Positions 9,838 through 16,827 of a DNA stretch of 40,458 bases are shown piece after piece. The DNA is from Lachnospiraceae bacterium (GTDB taxonomy: Bacteria; Bacillota; Clostridia; Lachnospirales; Lachnospiraceae). Below the pieces are notes generated by a model. It was not told the origin of the DNA and made no database searches. It saw only the letters and a program-made list of their open reading frames with translations. The stretch lies in assembly GCA_900765975.1 (NCBI GenBank), contig CAAFTS010000007.1:1-40458 (forward strand), in the 5' to 3' direction. Both the position numbers and the translations under genes were made by a program. Within the stretch, counting starts at the first letter, position 1, and every line of letters starts with the position of its first letter.

Positions 9838-11173
9838 AACAGAAACAAACGAGCTGTTAGAAGAATGCATGCTGTATTTTAAGGCGCGTCCGGTATATAA
9901 AAAACTATTTCTGAAAATGCGGGATAAATATGCCGGTCTTGGCCGTTTTGGGGGAACGGTGCTGCTTACATCGCTGAGTAGAGAAGAGAAAAGTCAATTA
10001 GGAGGATTTTTTCAAAGGGATTATACAAGTAATAAGACAATAACAATTTCTGCGGATTTAATGAAAAGGTGTCTGACATCCAGCAAATTTGCGGGACTAA
10101 CTTGGGAATCCATTCTGGAAACTTATTTTGGAGAGCCATTGCAGGTGAAAAGGGAAATCGAACTGGCAGAGTCTAAAAGACGAGAAGATTATTTTACAGG
10201 GATGATGGAACAGATTTCTGATGAAAGCGGACGAGAATGGCTGCAGCGCGTACTGGAAGAAAAGAAAGAGGGGTATATGCTTATTACCCAATTATACAAG
10301 GAAAAGCCAGAGGAATTGAGGGATATTCTAACGTATGTAACAGCGGGGATTGCAAAACTGAAAGTGTTTCAAGAAAAAAAACAGAAAGAGTTGTTACCGG
10401 TGTTTTCGGCAAATATTACAGGGGATCCACATTATTTTGATGAAGGGAAGGCAGGTGAAAAATTGCTTTTTAATTATCTCAGAGAAAGGAATTTTGATTT
10501 AAAACAAGAAGGACTTTCCAGAGTGGAATACAAAAACAGAATTTATTATGAGGCAGGGATTTTGAAGGATGAAGTATCGAATGATGCGCTTGCATATGGG
10601 ATTCATGGATGGAAAACAGAGGGCAGTTTACATGAAGGGATTGAAGGTTTTCTTGAGAATCGAGAGCCTGTAAAATTGACTTTACAGACGATTGGACGAT
10701 TGGAGAAGGTATGTGGACAGAGTAGGCAGGTATATGTTGTAGAAAACCCGGCAGTATTCTCTGTGTTGATAAGGGAGCATCCGGAGAGGTCTGTGATCTG
10801 TGGAAATGGACAATTGCGTTTGGCGGTACTTATTCTTATGGATAAATTTTCATGCGACACTGTTTTTTGGTATGCGGGAGATTTTGATCCGGAGGGGCTT
10901 TTGATTGCGCAGAAATTAAAACTTCGATATGGAGAACGGCTGAAACTTTGGAAGTATCAGGTGGATTTGTATGAAACATATTTATCAGAAGTAGAATTGA
11001 GTGACAGGCGGATGAAAAAGCTGGAGCAGGTATCTATTAAAGAACTGCAGGAAATAAAAGAAGCGATGTATAAGAAACAAAGAGCAGTATATCAGGAAAG
11101 TATGATAGAAGTGTTGGGGAAGGAAAGGAGCAGTGAAGAGGATTATGTTTCAGGAAGAGAATCGCTTGAATGA
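9830..11173 (+). CDS. jetD: Wadjet nuclease subunit JetD (DUF2399, Toprim-type)
   Basis: JetD is the Toprim-family nuclease that cuts the trapped plasmid. The 447-residue protein ends with a DUF2399 Toprim-like region. The conserved glutamate is E305 in VVENPAVF, and the acidic pair is D351-F-D353 in YAGDFDPEGL. These are the metal-binding residues expected for activity, so the enzyme looks functional. The N-terminal 200 residues match the DUF3323/TIGR02679 type, probably the DNA-binding arm. It overlaps jetC by 8 bases, and its 3' end contains the start of the following GNAT-HAD gene. Confidence 0.9.
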   Translation: MDKTETNELLEECMLYFKARPVYKKLFLKMRDKYAGLGRFGGTVLLTSLSREEKSQLGGFFQRDYTSNKTITISADLMKRCLTSSKFAGLTWESILETYFGEPLQVKREIELAESKRREDYFTGMMEQISDESGREWLQRVLEEKKEGYMLITQLYKEKPEELRDILTYVTAGIAKLKVFQEKKQKELLPVFSANITGDPHYFDEGKAGEKLLFNYLRERNFDLKQEGLSRVEYKNRIYYEAGILKDEVSNDALAYGIHGWKTEGSLHEGIEGFLENREPVKLTLQTIGRLEKVCGQSRQVYVVENPAVFSVLIREHPERSVICGNGQLRLAVLILMDKFSCDTVFWYAGDFDPEGLLIAQKLKLRYGERLKLWKYQVDLYETYLSEVELSDRRMKKLEQVSIKELQEIKEAMYKKQRAVYQESMIEVLGKERSSEEDYVSGRESLE

Positions 11174-12323
11174 AAGGTTTGAGTTTAGAAATATTTATTC
11201 AGAAGAGGCGGATCAAGCAGTGCGGATTGAACAGATTTGTTTTCCGCCGAATGAAGCCTGTACGGAGAAAATGATGTGCGACAGGGTTACTGTTGCGCCG
11301 GAATTGTTTTTGGTTGCGGTGGATAAGGCGACCGGGAAAATTGCCGGATTTTTAAATGGTCTGGCAACGGATGAAAATGTATTTCGGGATGAATTTTTTT
11401 CGGATATTCGCTTGTATAACCCGGATGGCGCTTATGTGATGCTGCTAGGTCTGGACGTGCTGCCGGAGTATCGGGGCCAGGGCTTGGCGCGAGAGATTAT
11501 GAGGCAGTATTGTCAAATGGAAAGACGAAAAGGCAGAAAGCAATTGATTTTGACTTGTTTGGATTCGAAAGTGGAAATGTATGAAAAAATGGGCTATCAG
11601 GATCTTGGAATTGCGGATTCTTCATGGGGCGGCGAACAGTGGCATGAGATGCGATATGAATTGAACGGTATGGATGCTAAGATAAAGGCAGTTTTATTTG
11701 ATATGGACGGAGTCTTGATTGATACGGAGAGGTATTTGACGAAGTTCTGGCAGCAGGCGGCAAGAGAGGCAGGGTTAGACTTGGATATCACAGAATTTTA
11801 TGAATTTCGGAGCTTAGCGAGCCGTTTTGCGTCTGTGGAGTTTCAGAAGAAATATGGTTCTCAATACGATTATTTTGCGATTCGGGAACGCCGAAAGGAA
11901 TTGATGAATGCGCATCTTGCGGAACATGGGATTGAGATGAAACCGGAAGTGAAGGAGACTTTGCAGGTTTTAAAAGAAAGAGGGTATTATATTGCGGTTG
12001 TGACAGCGACAGATGAAGAGCGTACGAAACAATATTTGACAGAAATCGGAATCTATGATTGGTTTGACTCCATTATCTGTGCCACAATGGTAGAACGAGG
12101 GAAACCGTTCCCGGATGTATATCTCTATGCCTGTGAGCGGATTGGATGCAGACCAGAAGAGTGTATGGCGGTGGAGGATTCGCCGAATGGTGTGGCGGCG
12201 GCGAGCGCTGCAGGGTGCAGAACGGTGATGGTGCCGGATTTGACATTGCCGGATTCGGAATTGGAAAAGAAAGTGATAGGAGTGCGGGAGTCTCTTAGCG
12301 GAATCTTGACGCTTTTGAATTAA
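11145..12323 (+). CDS. GNAT acetyltransferase-HAD hydrolase fusion
   Basis: Two enzymes are joined in 392 residues. Residues 11-172 are a GNAT N-acetyltransferase with the acetyl-CoA loop LPEYRGQGLARE near 106-117. Residues 178-392 are a HAD-superfamily phosphatase with DMDGVLIDTE (nucleophile D186, acid D188), the motif II region VVTATDEE, the lysine in GKPFPD and the acid motif AVEDSPNG. That set is typical of beta-phosphoglucomutase-like HADs. The substrates are unknown. The ATG at 11145 lies inside jetD, giving a 29-base overlap. A GTG at 11133 is also possible, but the AAGGAAAGGAG site ending at 11130 is too close to it. The overlap suggests cotranscription with the Wadjet genes, though a role in defense is not implied by the domains. 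Confidence 0.85.
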   Translation: MFQEENRLNERFEFRNIYSEEADQAVRIEQICFPPNEACTEKMMCDRVTVAPELFLVAVDKATGKIAGFLNGLATDENVFRDEFFSDIRLYNPDGAYVMLLGLDVLPEYRGQGLAREIMRQYCQMERRKGRKQLILTCLDSKVEMYEKMGYQDLGIADSSWGGEQWHEMRYELNGMDAKIKAVLFDMDGVLIDTERYLTKFWQQAAREAGLDLDITEFYEFRSLASRFASVEFQKKYGSQYDYFAIRERRKELMNAHLAEHGIEMKPEVKETLQVLKERGYYIAVVTATDEERTKQYLTEIGIYDWFDSIICATMVERGKPFPDVYLYACERIGCRPEECMAVEDSPNGVAAASAAGCRTVMVPDLTLPDSELEKKVIGVRESLSGILTLLN

Positions 12324-12468
12324 TCTCATATTTTAAAATTATTTTCTGTGAAAAAAGAGGCAGAATAAGGTGTCCAAACATTTACTCACCTAAAGAAGGA
12401 TAATATAGCTATCGAAAACGAAAAAACAAAATTTGTTTTATGAAAGAGCGGATGAAGGAGAGATAGCT

Positions 12469-12570
12469 ATGAAAGGATATTATGTTACAGACGGATATAT
12501 GGGATATGTAAATGGTGAGTATAGATTGTTTGCAGATGAAACAGATTATAAGGAATATTTAGAGGATTAA
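12469..12570 (+). CDS. Small aromatic-rich protein of 33 residues
   Basis: ATG at 12469 follows GAAGGAGAG with good spacing. The peptide begins MKGYYVTDGYMGYVNGEYR and ends DETDYKEYLED. It is rich in tyrosine and glycine, acidic at the end, and has no signal or membrane segment. I recall similar short Tyr/Gly proteins in Lachnospiraceae genomes, but no function is known to me. It stands alone between the GNAT-HAD gene and a strong terminator hairpin. Confidence 0.6.
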   Translation: MKGYYVTDGYMGYVNGEYRLFADETDYKEYLED

Positions 12571-12611
12571 AGCGGGAGACGGTTCATAAAGGTTCATAGA
12601 AAATGCATAAT

Positions 12612-12652
12612 AAAAATCCACTGTATCTGGTTTCTCAGTACAGTGGATTTTT
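12612..12652. terminator. Bidirectional rho-independent terminator
   Basis: A perfect 14-base stem (AAAAATCCACTGTA pairing with TACAGTGGATTTTT) closes a 13-base loop. T-runs are available on both strands. It would end the small-protein transcript from the left and the leftward orphan transcript from the right. Confidence 0.85.
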
Positions 12653-12659
12653 AATAAAT

Positions 12660-12870
12660 CTCATCCATTGGATTATCCTCCTTATTTACTTGATATCTAT
12701 CTGAAACTATTATCTCAAATAGTGTTAAAAAAATACGTGCTGTTTTAAATATTACTGTCCCATTGGTCTTTACCTCTTTCGTTAGATTCTAAAATGTTTG
12801 ATTAAGATTTAAAATTATTTGTCTGGTGGTCCGTCCTCCTTGTTTTAATTTTTTGTTTTTTCTTTTGTTG
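12660..12870 (-). ncRNA. Putative small RNA or micro-ORF transcript
   Basis: Transcription from the minus-strand promoter at 12876-12904 would start near 12869 and stop at the hairpin 12612-12652, giving about 250 nucleotides. AAGGAGG occurs at about 12835-12841 with no start codon in range. AGAGG near 12775 precedes ATG-GGA-CAG-stop. AAGGAGG near 12676-12682 precedes ATG with only five codons (MDEIY). No known RNA family is recognised. Whether it is a regulatory RNA, a micro-peptide operon or a decayed gene is open. Confidence 0.35.
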
Positions 12871-12875
12871 TTATT

Positions 12876-12904
12876 ATAATATCTCATTAAACGATAAATG
12901 TCAA
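12876..12904 (-). promoter_or_regulatory. Strong sigma-A promoter facing left
   Basis: On the minus strand, TTGACA (12904-12899) and TATTAT (12881-12876) are separated by exactly 17 bases. This is among the best promoter matches in the window, yet no ordinary gene lies downstream of it. Confidence 0.7.
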
Positions 12905-13064
12905 TAGAAAATTAGAAAATAATATATAAAAATACAAATTAACTGACAATACTGAACCGAAAAGGGAATCGTAGAGGAAAATGGTTTGTGAGATAAGTGA
13001 TTTTATGATATGATTTAGGATAAAATTAAGGTTTTGTAACGTGAATTTTTGGAGGAATTGGAAT

Positions 13065-13598
13065 ATGCAGTTAGAGAATGGAAGACCGCAATCGGCAGAG
13101 AATAGGTTGGAAAAGGAAATCAAAGCATATGATTTTTTGGATGCGCTTGAAGTAGAGTATCAGCGGATAGATCATGAGGCGGCAATGACAATGGAAGCGT
13201 GTGAAGAGATTGATAAAGCACTTGGCGCTATGATTTGTAAAAATTTACTGCTGTGTAATCGGCAGGAAACGGAGTTTTATCTGCTTTTGATGCCGGGGGA
13301 CAAGCCGTTTAAAACAAAGTTTTTATCAGCGCAGATTGGTTCCGCAAGATTGTCATTTGCGAAGGCAGAATATATGGAACAATTTTTAGATATTACGCCG
13401 GGTTCTTTGAGTGTGTTGGGATTGATAAACGATCAGGATATGCGTGTGCGGCTTTTGATTGATGAGGATGTATTAAAAGAAGAATATTTTGGGTGTCATC
13501 CATGCATCAATACATCGAGTCTGCGTTTTCGTACAGAGGACTTTAAAAACAAGATTCTTCCGGCTCTGGGGCATGAACCTCAGATAGTTCAGTTATAA
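13065..13598 (+). CDS. Prolyl-tRNA editing domain protein (YbaK/ProX type)
   Basis: This 177-residue protein belongs to the YbaK/ProX deacylase family, which hydrolyses mischarged aminoacyl-tRNA such as Ala- or Cys-tRNA(Pro). Family marks are the N-terminal helix AYDFLDALEVEYQRIDHE, the catalytic-lysine region AMICKNLLLCNRQETEFYLLLMPGDKPFK, the strand LSFAKAEYMEQFLDITPGSLSVLGL, and the end segment FGCHPCINTSSLRF, which closely resembles PrdX/ProX proteins of clostridia. ATG 13065 is preceded by GGAGGA with an 8-base gap. A GTG at 13041 is in frame but less likely. It is a single gene with its own terminator. Confidence 0.86.
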   Translation: MQLENGRPQSAENRLEKEIKAYDFLDALEVEYQRIDHEAAMTMEACEEIDKALGAMICKNLLLCNRQETEFYLLLMPGDKPFKTKFLSAQIGSARLSFAKAEYMEQFLDITPGSLSVLGLINDQDMRVRLLIDEDVLKEEYFGCHPCINTSSLRFRTEDFKNKILPALGHEPQIVQL

Positions 13599-13606
13599 AA
13601 TACAGA

Positions 13607-13660
13607 AAATTCCCCTGACAGCGTACGTTGTAATGTTGCTGTGCAGGGGAATTTGTTTTG
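13607..13660. terminator. Terminator between convergent genes
   Basis: AAATTCCCCTG and CAGGGGAATTT form a stem that is extended inside by ACAGC/GCTGT. GTTTTGTT follows on the plus strand and a short T-run on the minus strand. It separates the prolyl-tRNA editing gene from the sugar kinase. Confidence 0.8.
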
Positions 13661-13725
13661 TTAAATAAATCCCTATGCGTTAAAAAATTGTTTTGCAATC
13701 CTGTATGATTGTTTGGTATCGTAAA

Positions 13726-14811
13726 TTATCGTTTGATATCGTAATTCATATTCATAAGATTGCGGATGGTTGCGGCATCATCAGTAATATTGCCGTCTCC
13801 ATGAATCGTATGCTTGATTACACTGCTGGCAACAGCGAAGTTAATCATGTCCATTGGTTTGTAATCGTTCATCATGGCATAAATCAAGCCGCTGGCAAAT
13901 GCATCTCCGCCACCGACACGGTCCAGAATGGTAAAGGTAAATAATTTGCTTTCGTAAGTGTGCCCTTGATACCACATAAAGGCTTTGAGACTGTTTTCAC
14001 TTCCGCTGTGTGCATAGCGGACATGTCTGCCGATGCACTGAAGATTTGGATAACGTGTTACAAATTGTTTGAAGATTTCTTCTTGTTCTTCATAGCTGGG
14101 CTGAAGCGGAATCCCATCCTTTACATCTCCTTTGCTTGGATCATTTTCGTCTTTCCAGAGGTGATAGGGTTCGATTCCAAGCAATACATTGACGTAGGGG
14201 AGGCATTTTGTACAGAAATCTCGTGCCTCTTCCCAAGTCCATAAGGTGCTGCGGAAGTTTCCGTCAAAGCTGACGGTTAATCCCATTTCTTGTGCGATTT
14301 TCAGACAATCAAGAATAAAGCTGCGGCAATTTTCCCCAAGGGCTGGTGTGATTCCGCTTAAATGCAGCCAGGTAAAACCATTTAGAAGTTCTGCAATGTC
14401 GACAGTGCTGAAGTCAAATTCGGCAAAGGCGCTGTGTTTGCGGTCATAGGTGACCTTGCTTGCACGGATGCCGTAACCGGTTTCCAGATAATAGGTTCCT
14501 AAACGATGTGTAGGCGTCTGCTCTGGAGTGCTCAGGATGACAGGAGCACAGTGGACATCGTTGCTGCGTAGCATACGGATGGCGCTTTTACCGAGACTGT
14601 TATTTGGGACGACAGTAAAAAAGGTACTGTCGATTCCCAGGTTTGCAAGTGCAAGTGCAATATTTGCTTCGCTTCCGCCGTAACTTGCATCAAAAGAATT
14701 AGCCATGCGGATTTTTTCATAGTTTGGCGGAGTCAGACGAAGTAAGATTTCGCCAATTGTGATGAATTTGTCCTCACTGCTATTTGTCAGTAAAGGATTA
14801 TGGTTTTGCAT
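13726..14811 (-). CDS. kdgK: PfkB-family sugar kinase, probably 2-keto-3-deoxygluconate kinase
   Basis: This 361-residue kinase would phosphorylate 2-keto-3-deoxygluconate in sugar-acid breakdown. The N-terminal ribokinase motif is YGGSEANIALALANLG (44-59), with DGNFR at 183-187. The C-terminal PfkB signature DRVGGGDAFASGLIY starts at 297 and contains the catalytic base D303. The protein is longer than average, with an insertion around 220-245 (LWKDENDPSKGD) seen in some clostridial KdgK-like kinases. ATG 14811 follows AAAGGAG with good spacing. No aldolase, isomerase or regulator of the pathway is adjacent, so the exact substrate is inferred from sequence type only. Confidence 0.8.
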   Translation of the reverse strand: MQNHNPLLTNSSEDKFITIGEILLRLTPPNYEKIRMANSFDASYGGSEANIALALANLGIDSTFFTVVPNNSLGKSAIRMLRSNDVHCAPVILSTPEQTPTHRLGTYYLETGYGIRASKVTYDRKHSAFAEFDFSTVDIAELLNGFTWLHLSGITPALGENCRSFILDCLKIAQEMGLTVSFDGNFRSTLWTWEEARDFCTKCLPYVNVLLGIEPYHLWKDENDPSKGDVKDGIPLQPSYEEQEEIFKQFVTRYPNLQCIGRHVRYAHSGSENSLKAFMWYQGHTYESKLFTFTILDRVGGGDAFASGLIYAMMNDYKPMDMINFAVASSVIKHTIHGDGNITDDAATIRNLMNMNYDIKR

Positions 14812-14839
14812 AGGGAACTCCTTTCTTAAAATGAAACAG

Positions 14840-14867
14840 CTCATACTCTGAAATACCGGAGAATGAG
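14840..14867. promoter_or_regulatory. Imperfect palindrome in the kdgK leader
   Basis: CTCAT-A-CTC and GAG-A-ATGAG form an inverted repeat around a 10-base centre. It lies between the kdgK promoter and ribosome site. It could be an operator for a sugar-acid regulator or an RNA hairpin. No regulator gene is in the window. Confidence 0.35.
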
Positions 14868-14886
14868 CATGGATAGTAACAAGTTT

Positions 14887-14915
14887 ATTTTAGTCGTTTC
14901 TGCGGTGTTTTACAA
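14887..14915 (-). promoter_or_regulatory. Promoter of the sugar kinase gene
   Basis: On the minus strand TTGTAA (14915-14910) and TAAAAT (14892-14887) lie 17 bases apart, about 75 bases upstream of the kinase start. Confidence 0.5.
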
Positions 14916-14969
14916 CAAAAAATAAAAATGTATCAAAATAAAAAATACAGGTATAAAAATGGAGATTTT

Positions 14970-14999
14970 TTGCAGTATATAAATAGAATCAGATATAAA
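14970..14999 (+). promoter_or_regulatory. Possible promoter of the ferredoxin gene
   Basis: TTGCAG at 14970-14975 and TATAAA at 14994-14999 are 18 bases apart, placed 22 bases before the ferredoxin ATG. Confidence 0.4.
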
Positions 15000-15021
15000 A
15001 TCAGTAGAACGAGGAGGCAGT

Positions 15022-15213
15022 ATGATGAAAGCGAAAGTAAATGAGGGATGTATTTCGTGTGGGGCATGTGTTTCGGCATGTCCGGAAGTATTTCGATTTA
15101 ATGGTGAGGATGTAGCAGAAGCATATGCAGAGGTAACAGAGGAAGTGAGGGAGAGAGCAGAAGAAGCGAGAGACAGTTGTCCGGTTTCAGTAATTGATCT
15201 TCTGGAATTCTAA
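15022..15213 (+). CDS. Small 4Fe-4S ferredoxin
   Basis: This 63-residue electron carrier has one [4Fe-4S] site: CISCGACVSACP near the N-terminus and the fourth cysteine in SCPVSVI near the C-terminus, the layout of single-cluster clostridial ferredoxins. The acidic middle segment (EVTEEVRERAEEARD) is typical of soluble redox partners. GGAGG precedes two adjacent ATG codons (15022 and 15025); either may be used. It is a single gene. Its partner enzyme cannot be told from context. Confidence 0.9.
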   Translation: MMKAKVNEGCISCGACVSACPEVFRFNGEDVAEAYAEVTEEVRERAEEARDSCPVSVIDLLEF

Positions 15214-15413
15214 TTTTTGAAGAATATTTTTGAAATCTAGATTATTGAATCAGGGGTATAGAAACATTGGAAAAAGAAAGTACAAGTGAAGGCGGAATGA
15301 ATAAAAACCGGAGTTAGTGTTTTCTTTTTCTGGTGTTTTTTTCTTTAAAACATTATAATAGTATTACTGTGATATGTAAAATTAAAAAGAATGGTTTAAA
15401 GGAGGAGAGAAGG

Positions 15414-16139
15414 ATGGAATTTAATCCAAACAGTTCACTTTTATTTGTTCTGGCAGGAGCGATTATCATATTTGTAATTGCACAGTCCTTGTTTTTTATG
15501 ATTCGTGCATATCGGCGAGGGAAGGAATTGGGCATGGATGTGTCGCAGATGCGAAAGACCATGATTTCAACAGCAGTATTTACTGTGGCTCCGGCAGTGT
15601 CTATTCTGCTGGGAGTGATTACATTGTCAAAGTTTTTGGGTCTGCCATTGCCATGGCTGCGGCTTAGCGTGATTGGTGCGATTACATATGAACTTCCGGC
15701 AGCGACTTCTACAGCGAATGCGTTGGGAATTTCGCTTTCGGAGACTGTAATGGATCCGACTGTCTATACAGCGATTGCGTGGGTTATGACCTTGGGAATC
15801 TTTCCAGGATTGATTTGGGTTCCGCTGTTTATTAAGAAAATCCAAGGCGGCTTGATGAAAATTAAAAACAAAGACAGCAAATGGGGAGATATCCTTATGA
15901 CAGCCATGTTCCTTGGGATGATTTCTGCATTTTTAGGAATGGTATTTTCAGATATTCGTTCCGGATTGAAGGGGTGGATTCCGATTTTTGTACTGCTGTT
16001 TTCGGCGTTGTTGATGGGAGTCTGTGGAGTTTTGATTAAGAAATGTAATATGAAATGGCTGGAAAACTATGCGCTTCCAATCAGCATGCTTGGAGCCATG
16101 GTATTTGCTGCAATCATAACACCGGTGATAGGAGGATGA
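15414..16139 (+). CDS. DUF5058 family membrane protein
   Basis: This 241-residue integral membrane protein has about six hydrophobic segments. The first spans residues 7-27, followed by the basic loop RAYRRGKELG. Others include a segment with ITYELPAATSTANALG, a feature I associate with DUF5058. No biochemical function is known to me. It starts at ATG 15414 behind GGAGGAG. The next gene begins 5 bases after its stop and codes for a second membrane protein of similar size, and a membrane-anchored M20 peptidase follows. The pair may form a two-subunit permease for a substrate that the peptidase processes; that is inference from order and spacing only. Confidence 0.75.
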   Translation: MEFNPNSSLLFVLAGAIIIFVIAQSLFFMIRAYRRGKELGMDVSQMRKTMISTAVFTVAPAVSILLGVITLSKFLGLPLPWLRLSVIGAITYELPAATSTANALGISLSETVMDPTVYTAIAWVMTLGIFPGLIWVPLFIKKIQGGLMKIKNKDSKWGDILMTAMFLGMISAFLGMVFSDIRSGLKGWIPIFVLLFSALLMGVCGVLIKKCNMKWLENYALPISMLGAMVFAAIITPVIGG

Positions 16140-16144
16140 GAAAG

Positions 16145-16804
16145 ATGAAGAAGAGAAGTTATGAAGAAATGACGCATATTTACGGAAGAATCTGGATTTT
16201 ATCTGCTCTTGGAATGATTTTTTCTTATCCAATCATTACATGTCTTTATTATGGGGCGTGGCCGGGATGGAAACCGGTGTTGCAGGGGCTTCTTGGAGTG
16301 GCGCCAATATTTTGGACAGTAGGATTGATTGAAGTGCTGACGTTTGTGCCGATGTTAGGGACGGCAAGTTCTTATCTGGCGTTTGTTACGGGAAATCTGA
16401 CGAATTTGAAAGTTCCGGCAGCTTTGACTGCGATGGAAAATGCAAAAGTAAAGCCAGGAAGTGAAGAGGGTGAAGTGATTTCTACGATTGCAGTAGCAAC
16501 TTCTTCAATTGTGACAACGGTAATTATTGCTTTGGGAGTTGCGTTGCTTGTTCCGCTGACTCCTATTCTGAATCATCCGGCAGTAAAACCGGCATTCGAC
16601 AATATTTTACCTTCATTATTCGGCGGTCTGGCAGTTGTGTATGTGAGTAAGAATTGGAAAATCTCCATTGCACCATTGGTATTTATGGTTGTATTATTCT
16701 TATTAGTACCGGCATTGTCCACATCAGTGGGCGTTCTTGTACCTGTTGGAGCTTTGATTGCAATTGGCTCGGCACGCGTGCTGTACAAGAAAGGATTGTT
16801 ATAA
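16145..16804 (+). CDS. Membrane protein, partner of the DUF5058 gene
   Basis: The product is 219 residues with about five to six membrane segments, starting SYEEMTHIYGRIWILSALGM. A conserved-looking loop FVPMLGTASSYLAFVTGNLTNLKVP precedes AVATSSIVTTVIIALG. I do not recognise a named family beyond its constant-looking pairing with DUF5058. The ATG at 16145 has GGAGG at 16131-16135. An upstream in-frame ATG at 16136 overlaps the previous stop but lacks spacing. It is cotranscribed with the flanking genes. Confidence 0.72.
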   Translation: MKKRSYEEMTHIYGRIWILSALGMIFSYPIITCLYYGAWPGWKPVLQGLLGVAPIFWTVGLIEVLTFVPMLGTASSYLAFVTGNLTNLKVPAALTAMENAKVKPGSEEGEVISTIAVATSSIVTTVIIALGVALLVPLTPILNHPAVKPAFDNILPSLFGGLAVVYVSKNWKISIAPLVFMVVLFLLVPALSTSVGVLVPVGALIAIGSARVLYKKGLL

Positions 16805-16827
16805 TAAAAAGAAAGTGAGGATGAAAG

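Larger units (their letters stand above)
12571..13064. other. Long intergenic region with an orphan leftward transcription unit
   Basis: There are 494 bases without a normal gene. On the minus strand the region holds a near-consensus promoter (12876-12904), an AT-rich leader, three Shine-Dalgarno-like sites followed by no ORF or only very short ones, and a strong hairpin terminator (12612-12652). The right edge carries the ribosome site for the prolyl-tRNA editing gene. No longer ORF fits. Confidence 0.5.

Noticed and set aside
15022..15213. Ferredoxin as dedicated partner of the hydrogenase
   Set aside because: It is more than 20 kb from the hyd operon with its own promoter; nothing in the sequence links them.
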